Part shown: in pieces, positions 1 through 6,878 of the stretch
Layout of the letters: every line of letters begins with the position of its first letter
Numbering within the stretch: the first letter of the stretch is position 1
From: Chloroflexia bacterium
Lineage (GTDB): Bacteria > Chloroflexota > Chloroflexia > Thermomicrobiales > UBA6265
NCBI GenBank assembly: GCA_013696265.1
Contig: JACCYX010000461.1
Coordinates: 1 to 14,658 of the forward strand
Reading direction: 5' to 3'
Length of the DNA stretch: 14,658 nt
Program-made: the position numbers and the translations under genes
The notes under the pieces: model-generated
The model's database searches: none
What the model was told of the DNA's origin: nothing
The model's input: only the letters and a program-made list of their open reading frames with translations

Positions 1-254
1 GCGACCGCCAGTCCCAGGAGGAGGGAGAGCGCGCCAAGAACATTGTGTGGTCGCTGGGTGTGGGCCACAAACGACATCAGGATCGACGACCGCGGCACCG
101 TCTCCCATCTCCGGCCGGCGCGTCCGCGACCCGCGGTCTGGTGCCCCGCGAGAACGGTGGTCCCCGAGGTTGCGCCAGTGGTCGCCAGCCGCACCGCGAG
201 GTCCATTGTGCTGGTGACTTCGTCGACGCTAATCAGCGGACGCCCCACAATCAT
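1..254 (-). CDS. birA: biotin--[acetyl-CoA-carboxylase] ligase, 5' part only (cut by window edge)
   Basis: The ligase activates biotin with ATP and attaches it to the biotin carboxyl carrier protein of acetyl-CoA carboxylase and similar enzymes. About 84 codons are visible from the ATG at 254-252. They read like the start of the family's catalytic domain: DEVTSTMDLA at residues 11-20 (usual form 'STN/STM'), then HQTAGRGRAGRRW at 38-50, which contains the GRGRxGR biotinyl-AMP loop, then SSILMSF. The frame runs in phase with the stop codon of the preceding gene (TAA at 263-261, only CGC CGG between). The protein therefore cannot extend upstream and has no N-terminal winged-helix repressor domain: a monofunctional ligase, unlike E. 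coli BirA. The 6-base gap and weak Shine-Dalgarno suggest translational coupling to the CBS gene. The family call is firm; the C-terminal half is not seen. Confidence 0.88.
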   Translation of the reverse strand, partial: MIVGRPLISVDEVTSTMDLAVRLATTGATSGTTVLAGHQTAGRGRAGRRWETVPRSSILMSFVAHTQRPHNVLGALSLLLGLAV

Positions 255-260
255 CCGGCG

Positions 261-1637
261 TTACTCGTCCGACGGGCCGGCGCCGTCGCCATCGGTGTCG
301 CTTTCCGCCGAATCGGATCGGCCCCAGCGTGAGGAGCGTTCCGGCGATCGCTCCGATTCCGGATCATCTGGCGGCAACCTGGTCAAGAGCAGCTTGCGCA
401 CACGGTGACGCTCGACGGCCTGGATTTCGACGCGGACACCTTCAGCCTCGAAGGCGTCGCCCCGGATCGGCAAACGTCCCAGGTGCTTGTGGACGAAACC
501 GCCCAGCGTCCCGAAATCGTCATCCTCCTCGAATTGAATGCGCAAAGCATCCTCGACATCCTCGATCGGAAGCCGGCCGTCGGCCAGCAACTGGTCTTCC
601 GACGGCTGGTCGAAGAGCCAGTCATCGGTGTCGTACTCGTCCTGGATCTCGCCGACGATCTCTTCGAGGATGTCCTCGATCGTGACCAGGCCGGCGGTAC
701 CGCCGTACTCATCGGCCACGATCGCCAGGTGAATTTTGTCCCGTCGAAGTTCCGCGAAGAGCACGTTGAGCCGCTTCGATTCCGGCACGACGAAGGCGGG
801 CCGGATCAGGTCCAGCAGGGGGATGCGGTTGGTGTTGCCGATGACGAACGGCAACAAGTCTTTGGCGTACAAGACACCGATGATGCGGTCGACGGACTCT
901 TGGTAGACCGGTATCCGCGAGTGCCCGGCCTTGACAATCGTGTCGATCAGTTCCCGCGGGTTGACGGTGCGCTCAACGGCCACGATGTCGAGCCGCGGCA
1001 CCATGATGTCACGAACCGTCATTTCCTCTAGGCTCATGATGCCGTCCATCATCAGCCGCTCGTCGGCGCCGATTACCTGGTCGTCACGCTCGAAGCGATG
1101 TGGGCGCAGTTCCTCCTCCAGGCCGAAGGTCTCCGGCTCGGCATCCTCACCTGGCAAAACACGCAAGAAGGCTTTCGCGGCCTGTTCCACGATCCAGTTC
1201 AGCGGCACCAGCAGGATCGTGACGAAGTGCCCCAGCTTCAGCGCCCCCACCAGGAAGCGATCCAACTGCTTGCTGGCAAGGGCGCGGGGCAAGGCAAGGC
1301 CGAAGACGATGAAGACCACCGCCACGATTGCCATCGCCAGCCAGCGCAAGGGATCGTCTGTCGCGACTTCGAAGACCCTGATCAGTTCACCGGTGGCCAG
1401 GATCGCCATCAAGACCTGGAGCAGGATCATCGACGCGGCGAGGATCCGGCGGGGATCGACGAGCGATTGCACGGATCGATGGCGTGCACCATCTTCCCGG
1501 CCGTCTTTCGGCGCTGGGGCGAATTGCCGGATGCGCTGGATGCTGGTGAGGCCAATCGTCGACTGCACGATTGCGGCGAGGCACATGATCGCCAAGGCCA
1601 CCACCGCCAGGATCAAATGTTGCCAGGCACTATCCAC
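261..1637 (-). CDS. CNNM/CorC-family membrane protein with CBS pair (HlyC/CorC-like)
   Basis: Predicted membrane protein of 458 residues. About four hydrophobic segments (roughly 6-28, 66-84, 98-116, 130-152) form a CNNM/DUF21-like domain. A CBS pair follows (about 205-335), with the family signatures MTVRDIMVPR at 206-215 and VADEYGGTAGLVTIEDILEE at 307-326, and then a CorC_HlyC transporter-associated domain (about 345-420). The last 35 residues are acidic and low-complexity. Relatives are linked to magnesium or cobalt transport and resistance; CBS pairs in this class usually bind adenine nucleotides. The substrate here is not established. The start is GTG at 1637-1635, supported by AAGGA seven bases upstream. 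It lies 51 bases after prs and 6 bases before birA, so it is probably co-transcribed. Older annotation would call it 'hemolysin'; nothing here supports a haemolytic role. Confidence 0.9.
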   Translation of the reverse strand: MDSAWQHLILAVVALAIMCLAAIVQSTIGLTSIQRIRQFAPAPKDGREDGARHRSVQSLVDPRRILAASMILLQVLMAILATGELIRVFEVATDDPLRWLAMAIVAVVFIVFGLALPRALASKQLDRFLVGALKLGHFVTILLVPLNWIVEQAAKAFLRVLPGEDAEPETFGLEEELRPHRFERDDQVIGADERLMMDGIMSLEEMTVRDIMVPRLDIVAVERTVNPRELIDTIVKAGHSRIPVYQESVDRIIGVLYAKDLLPFVIGNTNRIPLLDLIRPAFVVPESKRLNVLFAELRRDKIHLAIVADEYGGTAGLVTIEDILEEIVGEIQDEYDTDDWLFDQPSEDQLLADGRLPIEDVEDALRIQFEEDDDFGTLGGFVHKHLGRLPIRGDAFEAEGVRVEIQAVERHRVRKLLLTRLPPDDPESERSPERSSRWGRSDSAESDTDGDGAGPSDE

Positions 1638-1688
1638 AGATCGTCCTTGTCGTGCGCGCCGCGACCGTTTCGCGGCACGTGAGATGGA

Positions 1689-2624
1689 TCAGGTGAAGAG
1701 GGCGCTCACGCTCAGGCCCTTGTGCGTCCGCATGATCGCCTCCGCCAGCAACGAGGCGACGCTGACGATCTCAATACGCTCGGTGCGACCCGCCGGCAGG
1801 GGAATCGTGTCGGTGACGAAGAGGCGGTCGATGCTGGAAGCGTGAATCTGGTCCAGGGCATCGGCGGCAAAAATCCCGTGAGTCGCCGCCACGTGCACCT
1901 TGCTCGCGCCCCGCTCTTCGAGCAGCTTCGCGGCCTGGATCAGGGTACCGCCGGTGGAGATCATGTCGTCGACGATCACCGCGGTTTTGCCCTCGACATC
2001 GCCGACCATTTCGAGCGTCTCGGTCGCGTCCGGTCCTGGATGCTGCTTGGAGATGATCGCCAGGGTGCCGCCCACCCGCACCCGGAAATCCTCCGCACGG
2101 GCCACGCCGCCGGCATCGGGGCTGACCACGACCACATCGTCCTGGATCGCCCGGCGAAACGCCCGCGCCAGGAGCGGCGTGGCCCGCAAATGATCGACCG
2201 GGATGTCGAAAAAGCCTTCGATGGCTGGCGCGTGCAGGTCGACGGCGAGAACCCGGTTGGCGCCGGACGTGGTCAGGATGTCGGCAACCAGCTTGGCCGA
2301 GATCGGTTCCCGGCCCGATGTCTTCTTCTCCTGCTTGGCGTAACCGTAGTACGGCACGACCGCCGTCACCCGCGCCGCCGACGCCCGCTTCAGCGCGTCG
2401 AGGATGAGCAAGAGTTCCATCACATGGTGATCGACGGGGTGGGAAGTCGGCTGGACGATGAAGACATCGGAACCGCGTACGTTGTCCTCGATCTTGATCC
2501 GGGTTTCGCCGTTCTTCCAGAGCCCGACTTCCGCCCGACCAGGCGAGACTTCGAGTTCTCCGGCTATGGCCGCCGCCAACGCCGGGTGGGCACTGCCGCT
2601 GAAGATCTGAAGCCGGCCATCCAT
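1689..2624 (-). CDS. prs: ribose-phosphate pyrophosphokinase (PRPP synthetase)
   Basis: Transfers pyrophosphate from ATP to ribose-5-phosphate, making PRPP for purine, pyrimidine, histidine, tryptophan and NAD synthesis; cytosolic. The length (311 residues) is normal for the family. Visible signatures are FIVQPTSHPVDHHVMELL at 55-72, PYYGYAKQEKKTSGREPIS at 91-109 (ATP-site loop), the metal-binding region VDLHAPAIEGFFDIPVDHL at 128-146, SPDAGGVARA at 168-177, and the PRPP loop VIVDDMISTGGT at 216-227. The start is ATG at 2624-2622, nine bases after the glmU stop; only a distant GGAG precedes it, so coupling to glmU is likely. The glmU-prs order matches gcaD-prs in Bacillus subtilis. No key residue appears to be missing. 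Confidence 0.97.
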   Translation of the reverse strand: MDGRLQIFSGSAHPALAAAIAGELEVSPGRAEVGLWKNGETRIKIEDNVRGSDVFIVQPTSHPVDHHVMELLLILDALKRASAARVTAVVPYYGYAKQEKKTSGREPISAKLVADILTTSGANRVLAVDLHAPAIEGFFDIPVDHLRATPLLARAFRRAIQDDVVVVSPDAGGVARAEDFRVRVGGTLAIISKQHPGPDATETLEMVGDVEGKTAVIVDDMISTGGTLIQAAKLLEERGASKVHVAATHGIFAADALDQIHASSIDRLFVTDTIPLPAGRTERIEIVSVASLLAEAIMRTHKGLSVSALFT

Positions 2625-2633
2625 CGCTCTGGA

Positions 2634-4148
2634 TCACTCCCCCGTCGTGTCGATCGACCCTGCATCTTCAGGATCGGGTTCTCGTCGGGCGATCCGCCGG
2701 GCCGGCATCCCAACCACCGTCGCGTGGGCCGCCACATCCCGGTTGACGACCGCCCCGGCCCCGGTCCGGGCTCCCTTGCCGATCTCCACTGGCGCGATCA
2801 GCACGGTGTCGCTGCCGACGAATGCTTCGTCGCCAATCCTGGTCAGGTGTTTGGCGACACCATCGTAGTTGGCCGTGATCGTGCCCGCCCCGATGTTGAC
2901 CCGCTCGCCCACATCGGCGTCGCCGAGGTAGGAGAAATGGCCAACCCGCGTGCCCGGCCCGATCCGGCTGTTCTTTATTTCAGCCGACGTCCCGATGTGT
3001 ACGTCGGGGCCAACCTCGGTCTGTCCCCGGATATGGGCGTACGGCCCAACGTCCGAACCCTTCCCAATCGACGAATCAGAAACAGTTGACGAGCGGACCG
3101 CCGCGCCGTCCGCGATCGTGGCGTCGTGCAGCACGGCATGCGGCCCGATCTGGCAACCGGCGCCAACCCGCGTCGTGCCGGTGAGCATGGAGAACGGCAG
3201 GATCACGGAATCTTGCCCGACTTCGACCGTTTCATCGATGAAGACGCTCTCCGCGCCGATGATCGTCACACCCCGCCGTTGCAATCGCTCACGCACGCGG
3301 CGACGGATCACGGCATCCGCGTCAGCCTGCTCGACGCGGTCGTTGATGCCGAGCGCGACGTCAGGGTGCGCTTCGACCGTGGCGATCGGCCAGGGATCGC
3401 CTTTGGCGGCCCCCGCGACGGCCAGGTCGAGGATGTCGGTCAGTTGGAGTTCGCCGGTGCCGGCATTTGGTTGCAGGCGGGCCAGGGCATCCTTCGCCCA
3501 CTCGGCATCGAGCACCATGATCCCGCTGTTGATTTCGGTCTCGCCCGCCCGGCACTCGGGCTGATCGTTCTTGACTTCGACGATGCGGACCACGTTGCCA
3601 CGACCATCGCGCTCGATCCGGCCGTAACTCCTGGCGTCCGAGAGACGGCAGGTCAGGATCGTGACTTTCGATCCCGTCTTGCCAGCCCCGTCCACCAATT
3701 CCTGTACTATCTCTCCGGTCAGGAGCGGACTATCGCCCAGCAATGAAACGATCCAGCGGCAGGGTTGGACGTGGTCCAGGGCGCTCCGCACGGCCCCGGC
3801 GGTGCCGTAGGAATAGCTTTGGACGATCGCATCGAACTTGCCCGCCAGATCGAGCCGATCCGGCAAGTCGAGCAGTTCCTCATTGACGACCGCCACCAAC
3901 TGTGCCGGCTCGATCGCCAAACCAGCCCGGATCACGCGCTCCACAATCGGCACCCCCGCCACCGGCAGGAGATGCTTCGGCGTGGACGATTTCATGCGCG
4001 TGCCGTGACCGGCGGCCAGCACGGCGACCGCGACACGACCGGTTTCGGATCGTCGATTGGAGTCGGATGTCACGAAGGGGCCGTCACTTCCCGAAGGCGG
4101 AATGCCGGTGAGGTCCAACCCGCCCGCATCTAGATATTGCGCACGCAT
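2634..4148 (-). CDS. glmU: bifunctional GlmU: glucosamine-1-phosphate acetyltransferase / N-acetylglucosamine-1-phosphate uridyltransferase
   Basis: Makes UDP-GlcNAc, the precursor for peptidoglycan and other envelope sugars. From the ATG at 4148-4146 it has 504 residues. The uridyltransferase domain (about 40-290) carries LAAGHGTRMKSSTPKHLLPV at 44-63, LLGDSPLL and EINSGIMVLD. A left-handed beta-helix of hexapeptide repeats (about 300-480) carries VGHFSYLGDADVG, whose histidine (about 404) matches catalytic H363 of the E. coli enzyme, and IGAGTITANYDG at about 419-430. The frame stays open upstream through the tRNA, so the start must lie after it. I chose ATG 4148, four bases after a GAGG. 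It leaves about 40 residues before the LAAG motif, more than usual. GTG at 4073-4071 would give 479 residues, nearer the usual 455-460. prs follows after nine bases. Confidence 0.95.
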   Translation of the reverse strand: MRAQYLDAGGLDLTGIPPSGSDGPFVTSDSNRRSETGRVAVAVLAAGHGTRMKSSTPKHLLPVAGVPIVERVIRAGLAIEPAQLVAVVNEELLDLPDRLDLAGKFDAIVQSYSYGTAGAVRSALDHVQPCRWIVSLLGDSPLLTGEIVQELVDGAGKTGSKVTILTCRLSDARSYGRIERDGRGNVVRIVEVKNDQPECRAGETEINSGIMVLDAEWAKDALARLQPNAGTGELQLTDILDLAVAGAAKGDPWPIATVEAHPDVALGINDRVEQADADAVIRRRVRERLQRRGVTIIGAESVFIDETVEVGQDSVILPFSMLTGTTRVGAGCQIGPHAVLHDATIADGAAVRSSTVSDSSIGKGSDVGPYAHIRGQTEVGPDVHIGTSAEIKNSRIGPGTRVGHFSYLGDADVGERVNIGAGTITANYDGVAKHLTRIGDEAFVGSDTVLIAPVEIGKGARTGAGAVVNRDVAAHATVVGMPARRIARREPDPEDAGSIDTTGE

Positions 4149-4202
4149 TTCGCCTCGATGGAGATACGGGACAGGGGGCACGTTGCCAGGAGAGAAGCGT
4201 TG

Positions 4203-4276
4203 TGGCTCGCGGGCCAGGATTCGAACCTGGAATAAAGGTTCCAAAGACCCTTGTGATACCTTTTCACCACCCGCGA
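4203..4276 (-). tRNA. tRNA-Gln (anticodon TTG), CCA encoded
   Basis: A complete cloverleaf folds on the minus strand. The 7-bp acceptor TCGCGGG (4276-4270) pairs with CCCGCGA. The D arm is GTGA/TCAC with GG in the loop. The anticodon stem AGGGT/ACCTT (one G-T pair) holds the loop CTTTGGA, giving anticodon TTG. The variable loop is TATT and the T arm is CCAGG-TTCGAAT-CCTGG. The discriminator is G at 4206 and CCA is encoded at 4205-4203. The U1-A72 pair is typical of tRNA-Gln. It lies 54 bases upstream of the chosen glmU start on the same strand with no terminator-like hairpin between, so the two may share a transcript. A possible -10 element (TAGACT, plus-strand 4291-4296) precedes it, without a good -35. 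Confidence 0.96.
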
Positions 4277-4330
4277 ATGTGGCCGAACCTAGTCTAAATG
4301 CTGGCCGCCCCGCCGCGCCACACGATGCCG

Positions 4331-4359
4331 GTTGGAAATGATGTACGCTCATAGGCAAC
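4331..4359. promoter_or_regulatory. candidate operator dyad in the tRNA-Gln/nrtR divergent gap
   Basis: The sequence has the symmetric form GTTG-N3-ATGA-N7-TCAT-N3-CAAC, centred at 4345. Eight of 14 positions per half match the inverted partner, grouped as two 4-base blocks with equal spacing. It lies between the divergent tRNA-Gln/glmU unit and the NrtR-like regulator gene, about 53 bases upstream of that gene's start. NrtR regulators bind dyads of roughly this size and often autoregulate. Assigning it to this regulator is inference, because dyads this imperfect also arise by chance. Confidence 0.35.
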
Positions 4360-4411
4360 GCCTGCACCGGACGACGCCACATTGAGCCGCAATTCGCGGA
4401 AGCGCAATGAG

Positions 4412-5131
4412 ATGGACACACGTTCCACGACCAGTCCAGCCGAACTTGCCCAGCCGCAACTGACGATCATTGCGGTCCCTTTTCGATTGCGGAACTTCGC
4501 CCTGGAAGTCGGGCACCGCGCCAACACCAGGTTCGGTTCCACGCTGATCACGGGTCATCCGGGTGCTGTTGAGTCGCTCGACGAATCCGCGCGGCGCATC
4601 GTCGGTCAATGGGTCGGTTGCGATGCCCAGTACATCGAGCAACTCTACACCCTGAGCACGGAACGCCAGGAGAAGCGGGAGGTTGCCATGAGTTATGTCG
4701 CCCTCTTTCGCCAGGACGGTTGCCTTGGCCCGGCCGACAACCGGATGCAGTGGAGCCGCGTGGCCGATCTCGACATCACCGATGACATCCACCACATGGT
4801 CTTCGATTACGCCTCGATCCGGCTCAAGGCAAAATTTGGCTACACCAACATCGCGTTTCACCTGCTGCCGGAACGCTTCACCCTCTCCGAACTCCAGCAA
4901 ACCTATGAGCATGTGCTCGGACATCGGGTGGACAAGCGGAATTTCCGGCGCCGGATGGTGGCCTCGAAAACACTGGTCAAAACCGCCGAGATGCGGCGTG
5001 ACGGAAGTCACCGTCCCGCCGCGCTCTACCGGTTCGTAAGCCAGGACGATCACGCGGCCTATCTTACGCCATCGTGGGCCGCCGCCAGTTTCTCCCACCG
5101 GGATGACGGACCGGATCAGGGCGGACGGTAG
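4412..5131 (+). CDS. nrtR: NrtR-like transcriptional regulator (degenerate Nudix domain + winged helix)
   Basis: Probable DNA-binding regulator of 239 residues. Residues about 15-150 resemble a Nudix fold (AVPFRL at 21-26; YIEQLYTL at 74-81 matches the usual 'YLEQLYTF' of the NrtR family). The Nudix box region (ESLDESARRIVGQWVG, 54-69) lacks the REXXEE catalytic glutamates, so it is unlikely to hydrolyse and may instead sense a ligand; known NrtR proteins sense ADP-ribose. Residues about 155-210 (FTLSELQQTYEHVLG, DKRNFRRR, HRPAALYRF) match the NrtR winged helix. The start is ATG 4412, nine bases after GGAAG; a TTG at 4382 in frame is less likely. An NAD kinase follows after 38 bases, consistent with control of NAD(P) metabolism. 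Family call firm; target genes inferred. Confidence 0.85.
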   Translation: MDTRSTTSPAELAQPQLTIIAVPFRLRNFALEVGHRANTRFGSTLITGHPGAVESLDESARRIVGQWVGCDAQYIEQLYTLSTERQEKREVAMSYVALFRQDGCLGPADNRMQWSRVADLDITDDIHHMVFDYASIRLKAKFGYTNIAFHLLPERFTLSELQQTYEHVLGHRVDKRNFRRRMVASKTLVKTAEMRRDGSHRPAALYRFVSQDDHAAYLTPSWAAASFSHRDDGPDQGGR

Positions 5132-5169
5132 AGCATCCCCGGCCGAACCCGGGAACCAGGAGCAGGAGC

Positions 5170-6051
5170 ATGACCCATTCCAAGCGATATGGCATCGTGG
5201 CGGCGCTCAGCAAACCCGAAGCCGAGCGGCTGGGTCTCGAGATCGCGGATTGGCTCCGGCAACACGGGCATGAGCCTATTTTCGAAGCGGACCTTTCCGC
5301 TCACGGCACGGCCGGGATCGATGCCGTGGTGGTGCTGGGCGGGGATGGGTTGATGATGCGTTCGGCGAACGTCTATCCCGATGTGCCGCTGCTCGGCATC
5401 AACTTCGGCAAGGTCGGGTTCCTCGCCCTGGTCGAACAACAGGACTGGGTGCCGGCGCTGGAAAAGGTTAACGGCGGCGACTTTTCGATCGAGACCAGTT
5501 CAACGCTGGAGGCGAATCTCTTGCGTGGCGAGCGGACGCTCGAACAAGGCTGGGCGATCAATGACGTCGTGATCCGCGGCGGCAACCGCATGCTCGATGT
5601 CGAGGTCTATATCGACGGGCATTTCGTCAACACCTACCCCGGCGACGGCATGATCGTCTCAACCGCGCGCGGCAGCACGGCCTACTGCATGGCGGCGGGC
5701 GGACCGATCCTGACCGCCGGTGTCCGGGGGTACGCCATCGTGCCGATTTCGTGCCACTCCCCAATCAGGACCCCAACTGTGGTATCCGAGGGCGTCCTGA
5801 TCGAGCTGGTGCTGACCAACGACCACGAGGGATCGCTCATCCTCGATGGCCGAACGGCGACTGAGGTGCTCAAGGGAGACGTGATCCAGATCAGGCGCGG
5901 CGTACACACGTTCCAACTCGTTACCTTCGGGACGACCAACTTCTACGATGCGATCCGGGAGAAGTTCAACTTCCAGATCCGGCCCGACGTGATTCCCACT
6001 CGCCGCCCACAGGCGGCACCGGGAAACGGTCACGGACCTACTGCACCTTGA
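5170..6051 (+). CDS. nadK: NAD kinase
   Basis: Phosphorylates NAD to NADP in the cytosol. Length is 293 residues, normal for the family. Signatures: LGGDG at 56-60 (catalytic GGDG), GINFGKVGFLA at 76-86, NDVVIRGG at 131-138, and GDGMIVSTARGSTAY at 158-172, followed by AAGGPI. Family members usually read STPTGSTAY at the last site; here the proline is alanine and the following threonine is arginine. The later HS-(x)-RPIV element is also altered, to CHSPIRTPTVV at 195-205. These are unusual but not clearly inactivating changes. The start is ATG 5170 with AGGAG at 5158-5162 (spacing 7); the AGGAGC hexamer repeats in tandem just before the start. It is probably co-transcribed with the NrtR-like gene. 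The stop overlaps the convergent zinc ribbon gene by 14 bases. Confidence 0.95.
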   Translation: MTHSKRYGIVAALSKPEAERLGLEIADWLRQHGHEPIFEADLSAHGTAGIDAVVVLGGDGLMMRSANVYPDVPLLGINFGKVGFLALVEQQDWVPALEKVNGGDFSIETSSTLEANLLRGERTLEQGWAINDVVIRGGNRMLDVEVYIDGHFVNTYPGDGMIVSTARGSTAYCMAAGGPILTAGVRGYAIVPISCHSPIRTPTVVSEGVLIELVLTNDHEGSLILDGRTATEVLKGDVIQIRRGVHTFQLVTFGTTNFYDAIREKFNFQIRPDVIPTRRPQAAPGNGHGPTAP

Positions 6052-6853
6052 AGCGCTCGGGTACCGTCGTGTCGTCGGTGTCGCCGGTGTCTTCTTCCTC
6101 GTCAGCGTTGCGGAGCACGGAGAGATCCGGTTCCCGTGCCACTCGCGGCTCCGGTGAGGTTCCGTTCGAAGCCGCGGCGGGGTGGCGGGCCGTGGCGACT
6201 CCGTTGGGTTCGGCAGTTCCCGAGCCGCGAAACTCGTCCATCTGCACAACGGACGGCTTCAGGAGGTCGCGACCAAGGGTCGTGGCGGCGGTCTCGGCCG
6301 GGAGGGCGCGGGTTTCGTCTCGTCGACGCCGCGCTTCCTCATCCCGGAGCCGTTGCTCGATCGCCGCGGGATCGATCCAGCGGTCGTCATCGAGCTTGAC
6401 CTCTTCCTGGTCGTGCTCGTGAGCGTGCTGCACCCCGCAGTACGGGCAGACATCCCAGCGCAAGTCGATGAGCCGGCCACAGCTTGCGCAATCCTCACGC
6501 AACTGCGTATTGCAGTGCGGGCAAAGTTGCCAATCGTCCTCGACGAAATGGTTGCAGCTCGAGCAAAGGGGGAGTTCCTGAAGATCCTGCAGCAAGTACT
6601 CTTCTTCGAGCGATCGCTGATACGCCTCGTCGATCGTTTCGCTGGGCCGCAGCATCCGATAGAGAAGCCAGCCGGGAATCCAGAACAACACGACCAGCAA
6701 CGTCGAGAAGACCTGGGTGAGGACGCTCCGGCTACGCGACTCGATGTCGCGAAACGTCCAGATCGCGAGCACGAACCAGGTGGCGAGAAGGTAGGCCCCC
6801 CCAAGCGCCAGCAGGATCTGTAAGCCACGCGCGACAAACGTTTCGATATCCAA
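6038..6853 (-). CDS. membrane-anchored double zinc ribbon protein
   Basis: Protein of 271 residues with no named function that I recognise. Two hydrophobic segments (about 11-33 and 47-65) anchor it. A double zinc ribbon follows, with eight cysteines in CxxC pairs at about 97/100, 111/114, 122/125 and 136/139 (CSSC, CPHC, CASC, CPYC). The remainder (about 145-271) is charged and low-complexity, probably disordered. The start is TTG at 6853-6851: AAGGAG (plus-strand 6861-6866) sits seven bases before it. An ATG three bases nearer the Shine-Dalgarno is out of frame. It is the last gene of the recR-to-tmk run, 25 bases after the DarA-like gene, and its stop lies inside the end of the convergent NAD kinase gene. 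A cytosolic adaptor or metal-structural role is possible, but I cannot assign one. Confidence 0.8.
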   Translation of the reverse strand: MDIETFVARGLQILLALGGAYLLATWFVLAIWTFRDIESRSRSVLTQVFSTLLVVLFWIPGWLLYRMLRPSETIDEAYQRSLEEEYLLQDLQELPLCSSCNHFVEDDWQLCPHCNTQLREDCASCGRLIDLRWDVCPYCGVQHAHEHDQEEVKLDDDRWIDPAAIEQRLRDEEARRRRDETRALPAETAATTLGRDLLKPSVVQMDEFRGSGTAEPNGVATARHPAAASNGTSPEPRVAREPDLSVLRNADEEEDTGDTDDTTVPERFKVQ

Positions 6854-6878
6854 ACATGAACTCCTTGATTCCGGATGA

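Noticed and set aside
1722..3089. Long plus-strand open frame opposite prs and glmU
   Set aside because: Antisense shadow of two certain genes in GC-rich DNA; its translation is arginine/glycine-rich with no family signature.
4149..4421. Upstream extension of the glmU frame (open to 4421)
   Set aside because: It runs straight through a well-folded tRNA-Gln and encodes no GlmU-like residues; the start must lie after the tRNA.
4349..5098. Minus-strand open frame opposite the NrtR-like gene
   Set aside because: The plus-strand frame has clear Nudix/winged-helix signatures along its whole length; the opposite frame has none.
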